The notes beneath the pieces are model-generated. The model was not told the DNA's origin. It searched no databases and was given only the letters and a program-made list of their open reading frames with translations. The translations under genes were made by a program, and so were the position numbers. Below, piece after piece: positions 23,996 through 30,596 of a stretch of 33,123 nt of DNA; the first letter of the stretch is position 1, and every line of letters starts with the position of its first letter. Source of the DNA: an uncultured Corynebacterium sp. (GTDB lineage Bacteria; Actinomycetota; Actinomycetes; Mycobacteriales; Mycobacteriaceae); the NCBI RefSeq assembly GCF_947253065.1, contig NZ_CAMXWS010000021.1, positions 1-33,123 of the forward strand. Reading direction: 5' to 3'.

Positions 23996-24865
23996 TTATT
24001 TTCCGTATCGTGTCGTGGTGGTCACGTCCTGGACCACCTTGAAATCTTGGTTCGGGCCGGCATAAATCACCCGCGTTGTGGCGGAATTCTGGCCAGCGAC
24101 GGGGATCGGCTTGGTCAGATCGACCGTGATCTCCGCCTGAGACGACGTGTGCGTTTCCTCAGCCGTGAGCTTTTCGCTGCTCGTCTCACCAGCGTTTGCG
24201 CCCAGATCGAGCTCTGTTTCCGTTGGCTTTTCCGCAATGTCGAGTGCGAGCGTGACCACCGGGCCATCGATCTTGGTGACCGTGTAGGTGGTCGTGCGGC
24301 GCATCGAAGTTTGGCCGGTGGTGCGGGCTGTAGCTGTCCACTTCGCGCCCTCACCGACCTCCTCACGTGGGAAGACCGGCATCGTGGACAGAATTTGCAA
24401 CATGGCGCGCTCGAGTGGTTCGCGCTCTTCGTCGGTGCTGTCTTCGGGCGGGAGCAGCTTGATCTCGCTGATCTGACCCGTTGGTTCTGCGTACCAGCGC
24501 ATCTTAAAGCCATCGGCCACGATGTCGGTCTGCTCTTCAGCGCCGGTGACCTCAAGCTGTAGGGTCTGCGCTTCTGTATCGGAAGCCTCAGGTGCAGCTG
24601 ACTCGACCTTGTTCGCGGCGACCGCGCCTTGGTGCACGCCGGTGGCAACCTCGACTGCCGTGGTCTGCTCAACTCCGGCTGTGTCATAGGCCAGCACGGT
24701 CTTATCACCCTCACCGGCCTCGAGCAGCTTCACACTGCCCGGATCCACCGTGAACGCAGGTACATCTGCGAACGGATCAGAATCGGTCGACGAGCACGCC
24801 GACAAGGTGGTCGTCAGAGCGGCCACGGTGCCGATTGCAATTGCTGGGAGAAACCTAATGCTCAC
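23996..24865 (-). CDS. Lipoprotein, DUF6263-like
   Basis: This 289-residue protein has a signal peptide ending in the lipobox LSAC (Cys24), so it is predicted to be lipidated and exported. The mature part is Thr/Glu-rich with alternating beta-strand patterns; segments such as GFKMRWYAEPTGQISEIKLLPPED and MPVFPREEVGEGAKWTATA recall the DUF6263 family of actinobacterial lipoproteins, an assignment made from memory. No catalytic motif was seen. It begins at a GTG, 44 bp from the divergent lspA, whose product matures lipoproteins. The ABC-F gene follows five bases downstream, suggesting one transcript, though no functional link is known. Confidence 0.75.
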   Translation of the reverse strand: MSIRFLPAIAIGTVAALTTTLSACSSTDSDPFADVPAFTVDPGSVKLLEAGEGDKTVLAYDTAGVEQTTAVEVATGVHQGAVAANKVESAAPEASDTEAQTLQLEVTGAEEQTDIVADGFKMRWYAEPTGQISEIKLLPPEDSTDEEREPLERAMLQILSTMPVFPREEVGEGAKWTATARTTGQTSMRRTTTYTVTKIDGPVVTLALDIAEKPTETELDLGANAGETSSEKLTAEETHTSSQAEITVDLTKPIPVAGQNSATTRVIYAGPNQDFKVVQDVTTTTRYGK

Positions 24866-24909
24866 ACTTTGAACCTACCGCAGAAGAAAACGACTACAGT
24901 AAGGCGACG

Positions 24910-25452
24910 ATGAGCAGCACTATGACAAACGGGTCCGACAAGCCCACCGCAGCCACGTCTGCGCCTGCGTCTGAAGGGAAGCGTCGTGGACCGTTCATCA
25001 AACTGATCGTGGTCACCTTGGTCCTCGTCGGGGTAGTAGACCAGGTGATCAAACAGATCATGGTGACAAACCTGACGCCCGGCGAGCCCGTCGCAGTGAT
25101 CGGCGATTGGTTCCGCTGGCTATTGCTGTTCAATTCCGGTGCCGCATTTTCCATGGGGCAGAACCTGACGTGGCTGATCACCGCTATTCAGCTCGGCTTC
25201 GTGGTGGGCACGTTGATCTTCGCACCCAAGATCTTCAATAAATGGGAAGCAATCGGTCTGGCCCTGATCGCTGGCGGTGCACTGGGCAATCTCATTGACA
25301 GGTTGTTCCGCCCGCCGGGCTTCTGGTTTGGGCACGTGGTGGACTACATCTCGATCGGCAATTTCGCCATTTTCAATCTCGCGGATGTAGCCATCAACAT
25401 CGGGGTCGCCACGTTCATCCTCTCGCTGTTTTTTGCCAAGGACGAAAAATGA
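24910..25452 (+). CDS. lspA: LspA, lipoprotein signal peptidase II
   Basis: LspA cleaves signal peptides from prolipoproteins after lipid attachment at the lipobox cysteine. The 180-residue protein has a longer cytoplasmic N-terminus than E. coli LspA, then four helices and the two catalytic aspartates, Asp130 in GNLIDRLF and Asp159 in FNLADVAI. NSGAAFSMG is the conserved early motif. The ATG at 24910 is preceded by AAGG; a possible -10 element, TACAGT, lies at 24895-24900, so the leader would be short. Its end overlaps the RluD-family gene as ATGA. Four lipoproteins or lipoprotein-like precursors in this window are potential substrates. Confidence 0.95.
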   Translation: MSSTMTNGSDKPTAATSAPASEGKRRGPFIKLIVVTLVLVGVVDQVIKQIMVTNLTPGEPVAVIGDWFRWLLLFNSGAAFSMGQNLTWLITAIQLGFVVGTLIFAPKIFNKWEAIGLALIAGGALGNLIDRLFRPPGFWFGHVVDYISIGNFAIFNLADVAINIGVATFILSLFFAKDEK

Positions 25453-26363
25453 CGAGCGGATACAGGTCAATCACGGTTCCAGAAGGCCTCGATGGCATGC
25501 GTGTCGACGCAGCAGTGGCCAAAGTCTTCGGCGTGTCCAGATCCGTCGCTGCTGAGCTTGAAGTGCTTATCGACGGCACCGTTGTCCCCAAATCCGCCCG
25601 CCTCACCCCAGGTCAGACCCTTGAGGTGACGCTGCCGGAACCCAAAACGGTGCCTTTGCCAAAGGAAGAGCCCGTCGATGGCATGGAAGTGCTCTATGAC
25701 GATGAGGACGTCATCGTCGTGGACAAACCCGTCGGCGTGGCTGCTCACCCAACACTTGGTTGGGAAGGTCCAACTGTTGTTGGTGGTCTGGTGGCCATGG
25801 GCTTCCAGTTGCCGGATGCTGGCCCACCGGAGCGCAAAGGCATCGTGCAGCGCCTCGATGTGGGCACCTCCGGAGTGATGGTGGTGGCCAATTCGGTTCG
25901 CGGCTATTCGGCGCTTAAACGCGCATTCAAAGAGCGCACGGTGGAAAAGACTTATAACGCGATCGTGCAAGGGCTGCCAGATCCCATCGTGGGCACGATC
26001 GATGCACCGATAGGCCGACACCCTTCGGCGGGCTGGAAATTCGCGGTGACGAATGATGGCCGCCAATCCGTCACCCACTACGAAGTGGTTGAGGCTTTCC
26101 GTGAAGCAAGCTTGCTCGAGGTTCACCTTGAGACCGGCCGCACCCACCAGATCCGCGTGCACATGTCCAGCATTGGGCACCCGTGCGTGGGCGACCCGAT
26201 GTACGGTTCGGACCCGAAGCTGACCAAACGGCTGTCTTTGACCCGCCAGTGGTTGCATGCGACCAAGCTCGGTTTCACCCACCCGGGAACAAATAAGTGG
26301 ATGGAGGTTTCCTCCAATTATCCCGCGGATCTGCAGCACGCTTTGGACGTGTTGCGCGGGTGA
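25449..26363 (+). CDS. rluD: RluD-family 23S rRNA pseudouridine synthase
   Basis: RluA/RluD enzymes isomerise specific uridines in rRNA. The 304-residue protein has an N-terminal S4-like RNA-binding domain (about 13-70), then the catalytic domain with VVDKPVGVAAHP, the active-site motif QRLDVGTSG (catalytic Asp137) and the late motif TGRTHQIRVHM. In most relatives the active motif begins HRLD; Gln134 replaces His here, a change that may be shared by corynebacteria. The start overlaps the lspA stop by 4 bp, and the stop overlaps the next gene as GTGA, so three genes are coupled. The lspA-rluD pairing is common in bacteria. The exact uridine target is assumed from the family. Confidence 0.92.
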   Translation: MTSGYRSITVPEGLDGMRVDAAVAKVFGVSRSVAAELEVLIDGTVVPKSARLTPGQTLEVTLPEPKTVPLPKEEPVDGMEVLYDDEDVIVVDKPVGVAAHPTLGWEGPTVVGGLVAMGFQLPDAGPPERKGIVQRLDVGTSGVMVVANSVRGYSALKRAFKERTVEKTYNAIVQGLPDPIVGTIDAPIGRHPSAGWKFAVTNDGRQSVTHYEVVEAFREASLLEVHLETGRTHQIRVHMSSIGHPCVGDPMYGSDPKLTKRLSLTRQWLHATKLGFTHPGTNKWMEVSSNYPADLQHALDVLRG

Positions 26364-26911
26364 AACAGCGCGGCCTCACGCAGCGAGCCCTGCTCGGTGC
26401 TGGCGTGATAACCATCAGCATTCTCCTGGTTGGGCTGATCAGCATGCTGGGGGATCGCACCCGCTTTGAGGCACTGCCCACTGGTGATCAATTGGGGCAG
26501 GATTCTGGCGAGGCTTTTGCGGATTATGCAGTCCGTGCCCAGGACTCATTAGCCACTGCACCTGCTGATGAGCAGGTCTATGGGTTAGTGACATTCACAT
26601 CTGCACTGCCACCGGAGCAGGCATCGTCTGCACTCGAATCACTTGCACGCATCAACGCTGTGGTGCCACCGGATGCCGCGCCGATCGTGGTCGGGGAGCC
26701 ACAGCAAGGACACGACCGCAGCCAGATCTTCGAAATGGCCGTTCGCGACCGCCCCATTAGCTCTGTGGTGGCACGGGATGAAGGGGAGACGTTTCGTCGA
26801 TTAGCGGAGCGCGACGATATTGCGACGGTGGAGGTTCTTCCAGCGGATGCCGTATGGGGAGCCTTCGGCATTCGCCCAGTGGACGCCGGGGCTGCACATG
26901 GTGACGAGTGA
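26360..26911 (+). CDS. Hypothetical membrane-anchored protein downstream of rluD
   Basis: The 183-residue protein has a basic N-terminus, one transmembrane helix (about 11-31) and a soluble extracytoplasmic part of about 150 residues. That part alternates predicted helices and strands (LVTFTSALPPEQASSALESL, TVEVLPADAVWGAFGI), but I recognise no family or catalytic motif. The GTG at 26360 overlaps the rluD stop; an in-frame ATG at 26297 lies inside rluD and is less likely. It closes the lspA-rluD operon. A weak hairpin (CCGT/TTTC pairing with GAAAACGG, 26931-26956) follows and may end the transcript. Confidence 0.7.
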   Translation: MKQRGLTQRALLGAGVITISILLVGLISMLGDRTRFEALPTGDQLGQDSGEAFADYAVRAQDSLATAPADEQVYGLVTFTSALPPEQASSALESLARINAVVPPDAAPIVVGEPQQGHDRSQIFEMAVRDRPISSVVARDEGETFRRLAERDDIATVEVLPADAVWGAFGIRPVDAGAAHGDE

Positions 26912-27044
26912 GCCGGACTCACACGGAAAACCGTCTTTTCTAATAAGCGAAAACGGATGTTTCCAGTAAATCCTCTATCGGTCGATCATGTGAGCGTGTA
27001 TTGTGTTGAGAGCTATTTTCAGCCCCACAACGAGGAGTTAAAAC

Positions 27045-28523
27045 GTGTCTGCGATCCGCAAAACTGGAGTTTCACTTGCCGTTGCTTCAACCCTGATTTT
27101 TGCGACGGCGTGTGGATTCGGCGGCGGCGACAACGAGAACGATGAAAGCTCTCTCGGCGCAGGTCAATACGACGTTGTAGCCAAAGAAGAAGTGCTCAAC
27201 AGCATCGTCACCGACGGTAATGTTGCCCCGATCCGTCAGGCAAGCATCTCCACTTCGTTGCAGGTGCCGGTGGAGAAGATCCACGTCCAGGTCGGCGACC
27301 GGGTCAAGCAAGGCCAGCTTCTTGTCACGATGGATACGTCTTCCATTGAGCGTGAAATAGACGCCCAGCGCCAGGCAAACGAGCAGCTGGTCAGCCAGGG
27401 CAATGGTGAGCCGGTTGAGATGCAGGCGGCCGGTGACCCGAAGCAGATGGTGCTGGATGCGGGCAAGTCGATCGAGCAGGGCATTCGTTCCCTGTTCCCA
27501 GGATCCGCTAAACCGGCACCGCCGGCGAAGCAGGGACCGTCCCGCGAGGAGATTGAAAAGGCTCTGAACGAAGCGCACGAGCAGGGCCGTGCAATGGGTC
27601 AGGCTGAAGTCCAGAGCGCAATCGAGCAGCAGGCACAGATGGCTGGTGGCGCAGGCATGCCGGCCGATGCAGCCGCAGCTCAGCAGGAAGCAATGGCGCA
27701 GCAAGAAGCTATGGCTCAGCAGCAGGCAATGGCGCAGCAAGAAGCAATGGCGCAGGGCGCTGATACCAGCATGCTGGAGTACCAGATGCAGGAGCGCGAA
27801 GTCACTGCACCGATCAACGGTGTTGTGACCAAGATCGAAGCTGAGGAAGGTGCCCCGGCAGGTGGCGCTTTGATGACCATTTCGGACACCTCCCGCTACC
27901 TGATCAAGACGAGCGTGCGTGAGACCGATGTGGCCAACGTGAAGGAAGGTAACCGCGTCACCTTCACCACCCCGATCACTGGCGACCGTGAATTTGAGGG
28001 CAAGGTTCGCCGCATCGCCCCGATGGCAGACGGTGCCGAGGACGCAATGGGAGCTGCCGCTGCTGCCCGCGCCATGCAGGGTGGCGGAGAAAATAACAAG
28101 AAGGACACCGGCATTAGCTTCCCGGTTGAGATCGAGGTCCAGGGCGATACCAAGGGGCTTCGCCTCGGCGGCTCCGCGCGCGTGGAGATCATCACGGAAG
28201 AAGACCGTGACCACTTGAGCATCCCGCGCGATGCCGTCTACGACGAAAACAAGGTGCTCGTGCTCAACCGCGAGAACAAGGACGCAACCGAGGGCACGAT
28301 TGAGGAACGTACTGTCAAAACTGGTGTGAAGAACGACACAGACATCTCCGTCACCAGCGGTGAGTTGAAGGAAGGCGATGTGATCATCGCATGGCCAGAG
28401 GACTTCCGTGGCCGTATCGGCGAGACGCTCACCATCACCGATGAGAACTTCAACCCGTCCGGTAAGAAGGACGAAAACGGCAAGTCTGACGAGTCCGATA
28501 AATCTGAAAAAGCGGATAAGTAG
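27045..28523 (+). CDS. MacA-like lipoprotein membrane-fusion (HlyD-family) protein
   Basis: This 492-residue protein is the adaptor of a MacAB-type exporter. It has a predicted lipobox, ATAC (Cys23), and a biotinyl-lipoyl-like hairpin split around a long helical insert (VPVEKIHVQVGDRVKQGQLLV early, VTAPINGVVTKIEAEEGAPAGG late). A beta-barrel and membrane-proximal domain follow. The insert (about 100-245) carries four 18-bp tandem units encoding QQEAMA-like repeats (residues 213-236). The C-terminus is a Lys/Glu/Asp/Ser-rich tail. It starts at a GTG with GAGGAG upstream. The ATPase and permease genes follow directly. Lipid anchoring rather than a transmembrane anchor is possible but the lipobox has Ala at -3, so it is not certain. 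Confidence 0.87.
   Translation: MSAIRKTGVSLAVASTLIFATACGFGGGDNENDESSLGAGQYDVVAKEEVLNSIVTDGNVAPIRQASISTSLQVPVEKIHVQVGDRVKQGQLLVTMDTSSIEREIDAQRQANEQLVSQGNGEPVEMQAAGDPKQMVLDAGKSIEQGIRSLFPGSAKPAPPAKQGPSREEIEKALNEAHEQGRAMGQAEVQSAIEQQAQMAGGAGMPADAAAAQQEAMAQQEAMAQQQAMAQQEAMAQGADTSMLEYQMQEREVTAPINGVVTKIEAEEGAPAGGALMTISDTSRYLIKTSVRETDVANVKEGNRVTFTTPITGDREFEGKVRRIAPMADGAEDAMGAAAAARAMQGGGENNKKDTGISFPVEIEVQGDTKGLRLGGSARVEIITEEDRDHLSIPRDAVYDENKVLVLNRENKDATEGTIEERTVKTGVKNDTDISVTSGELKEGDVIIAWPEDFRGRIGETLTITDENFNPSGKKDENGKSDESDKSEKADK
27681..27752 (+). repeat. Four 18-bp in-frame tandem repeats in the MacA-like gene
   Basis: Four consecutive units close to CAGCAAGAAGCAATGGCG encode QQEAMA three times and QQQAMA once. 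Units differ by one to three bases. In-frame repeats of this kind can change copy number by slippage, altering the length of the helical hairpin without breaking the gene. Confidence 0.85.
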
Positions 28524-28541
28524 GGGAGGGTAACTGACCCT

Positions 28542-29291
28542 ATGAGCACAGCTATTAACGGCGACGAACAGCCCGCCAAGGTCAAGATCGACCCCGACAA
28601 ACTCATCTTCATGCGCGGGATCGTCAAGACTTACAACCAAGGCAAAGACACCGAGCTGACCGTTTTGCACGGCATCGACTTCGACACCAACCATGGTGAA
28701 TTTGTGTCGATTGTCGGCCCGTCCGGTTGCGGCAAGTCCACACTGATGAACTTGATCGGCATGTTGGACAAGCCGACACATGGCGGATACGCATTCAACG
28801 GCCAGGACGTTTTCCAGAAGGTTGATAATGAGCTCGCTGCCTATCGCAGCGACAATATCGGGTTTATTTTCCAGAACTTCAACCTTGTCGGCCGTATCGA
28901 TGCATTGCAGAACGTGGCAATGCCAATGATGTACGCCGGCGTGGGCAAGCGTGAGCGCGAAGAGCGCGCCGCGGAATTGCTCGAATTGGTTGGCATGGGC
29001 GATCGCCTCAACCACGCACCGAATGAGCTTTCCGGTGGCCAGAAGCAGCGCGTGGCTATTGCGCGCAGCCTAGCCAACGACCCGGATTTGCTGCTTGCCG
29101 ACGAACCGACGGGCGCCCTGGACTCCGAGACCGGACGCATGGTCATGGACCTGTTCCACCAGCTCAACCAGGATTACGGCAAAGCGATCGTGTTCATCAC
29201 CCACAACCCGGACTTGGCACAAGAGACCGGCCGGATCGTGGAAATGAAGGATGGCCGCATCATTGATGTCCGCACTGGAGGGGGAGCGTAG
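28542..29291 (+). CDS. MacB-like ABC transporter ATP-binding subunit
   Basis: This 249-residue ATPase powers the export complex with the following permease. Motifs are Walker A GPSGCGKST (59-67), Q-loop IFQNFNLV, signature LSGGQ (163-167), Walker B LLLADEPT (to residue 190) and the switch histidine in ITHN. The sequence is of the LolD/MacB/FtsE class. The first 20 or so residues are a polar extension. The start has GGGGAGGG upstream, 18 bp after the adaptor stop, and only three bases separate its stop from the permease start. In MacB of E. coli the ATPase and permease are fused; here they are separate, as usual in Gram-positive bacteria. Confidence 0.95.
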   Translation: MSTAINGDEQPAKVKIDPDKLIFMRGIVKTYNQGKDTELTVLHGIDFDTNHGEFVSIVGPSGCGKSTLMNLIGMLDKPTHGGYAFNGQDVFQKVDNELAAYRSDNIGFIFQNFNLVGRIDALQNVAMPMMYAGVGKREREERAAELLELVGMGDRLNHAPNELSGGQKQRVAIARSLANDPDLLLADEPTGALDSETGRMVMDLFHQLNQDYGKAIVFITHNPDLAQETGRIVEMKDGRIIDVRTGGGA

Positions 29292-29294
29292 ACC

Positions 29295-30587
29295 ATGGAA
29301 TTCCGTGAATCAGTCAACCTTGCCCTGGGCAGTCTGCGGACGAACAAGATGCGTTCGATCCTGACTCTTCTGGGCATCATCATCGGCATCATGGCCGTGG
29401 TGATCATTATGACCCTCGGCCGTGGCCTGCAAAATAGCGTGACCAGTGGCCTTGAGGATATTGGTGCCTCACAACAGGCTGTGTTCATCACCGAGAAACC
29501 TGACGAAAATGCTGACGGCGAAGAAGAGTCGGTTGGCTTCAATCCGCCTGCCACCGACGAAGCAGACAAAGTCACGCTCGAGCAGTTGGACGAGCTTAGG
29601 GACTATTTCGGTGACCGCATCGTCGGCGTGGACATCCAGAACAGCCTCGGCGGCGACGCCAAATTCAAGGACAAGGACGCCACCATTGACGTGAATCCTG
29701 TCATGGCTGACTCTATGAAAGTGCGCAACGTGGAGATCGCCTACGGGCGCGCGATCGAGCAGCAGGACATCGACAGTCAACGCCCGGTCACGGTCGTTTC
29801 GCAAGGGCTTGTCGACGCCTTCTTTAATGGCGATGGTGCCGCCGCCCTTGGCCAGCGTATCGACCTGAGCGTGGAATCGACTGGTGTGTACACCATCGTT
29901 GGTGTTGCTGAGGCGGAAAAGCAGGACGCCAGCAATTTCGGCCAGCAATCTGCTTCCGGGCAAGCCTTCGTGCCGCTGAGCTCCATCGACCGAATCTATG
30001 ATCCGATCACGAGCACCGAGATGTTCAACGTGCAGGCCAAAGGTGACGAAGATCCGGCGGAGTTCCGCGACGAACTGCAAAAGTACGTCGACCGGTGGTA
30101 CTCCAACAGCGACACCGCCCAGGCTGAGGTCATTGACATGCAGGCGGAGCTGGCGTCCTTCACCAAAATCTTCAGCGCGATCAGTGCCGTGATCGCCTCG
30201 ATCGCAGGTATTTCACTGCTCGTTGGTGGCATCGGTGTCATGAACGTCATGCTGATTACCGTGACTGAACGCACCCGCGAAATCGGTGTGCGCAAGGCAC
30301 TCGGCGCGACCCGCCGCGATATCCGCACGCAGTTCATTGTTGAGGCAGTCATCGTCTGTCTCCTCGGCGGCATTATTGGTGTGGTGCTTGGCGGTCTACT
30401 CGGTTCCATCGCCAGCGGTTTCATCGGAATGTTCTCTGGTGAGGGCTACGGGCCGATGGCATGGCCACCGATCAGTGCCGTGCTTGCTTCGCTGTTGTTC
30501 TCCATGGCAATCGGCGTTTTCTTCGGCGCATACCCTGCGAACAGGGCCGCCAAGATGCAGCCGATCGACGCTTTGCGCTACGAGTAA
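29295..30587 (+). CDS. MacB-like ABC transporter permease
   Basis: This 430-residue permease has the MacB/FtsX layout: transmembrane helix 1 (about 22-42), a large extracytoplasmic MacB periplasmic core domain (about 45-285), and three more helices in the last 145 residues. The conserved cytoplasmic coupling region TERTREIGVRKALGATRRDI links helices 2 and 3, and the protein ends in NRAAKMQPIDALRYE, the family's closing motif. It works by mechanotransmission, coupling ATP hydrolysis to movement of the outer domain, and does not transport through the membrane itself. Its cargo could be a lipoprotein, peptide or drug and cannot be read from the sequence. dnaE starts only nine bases downstream. 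Confidence 0.94.
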   Translation: MEFRESVNLALGSLRTNKMRSILTLLGIIIGIMAVVIIMTLGRGLQNSVTSGLEDIGASQQAVFITEKPDENADGEEESVGFNPPATDEADKVTLEQLDELRDYFGDRIVGVDIQNSLGGDAKFKDKDATIDVNPVMADSMKVRNVEIAYGRAIEQQDIDSQRPVTVVSQGLVDAFFNGDGAAALGQRIDLSVESTGVYTIVGVAEAEKQDASNFGQQSASGQAFVPLSSIDRIYDPITSTEMFNVQAKGDEDPAEFRDELQKYVDRWYSNSDTAQAEVIDMQAELASFTKIFSAISAVIASIAGISLLVGGIGVMNVMLITVTERTREIGVRKALGATRRDIRTQFIVEAVIVCLLGGIIGVVLGGLLGSIASGFIGMFSGEGYGPMAWPPISAVLASLLFSMAIGVFFGAYPANRAAKMQPIDALRYE

Positions 30588-30596
30588 GCTGTCCGC

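Noticed and set aside
26931..26956. Hairpin after the hypothetical gene as a terminator.
   Set aside because: The stem is interrupted and lacks a following T-run; only mentioned in the gene entry.
27087..29015. A long open frame on the minus strand (642 codons) antisense to the MacA-like and ATPase genes.
   Set aside because: It mirrors the codons of two well-recognised + strand genes, matches no family, has no ribosome binding site, and spans a gene boundary. It is a by-product of GC-rich coding sequence.
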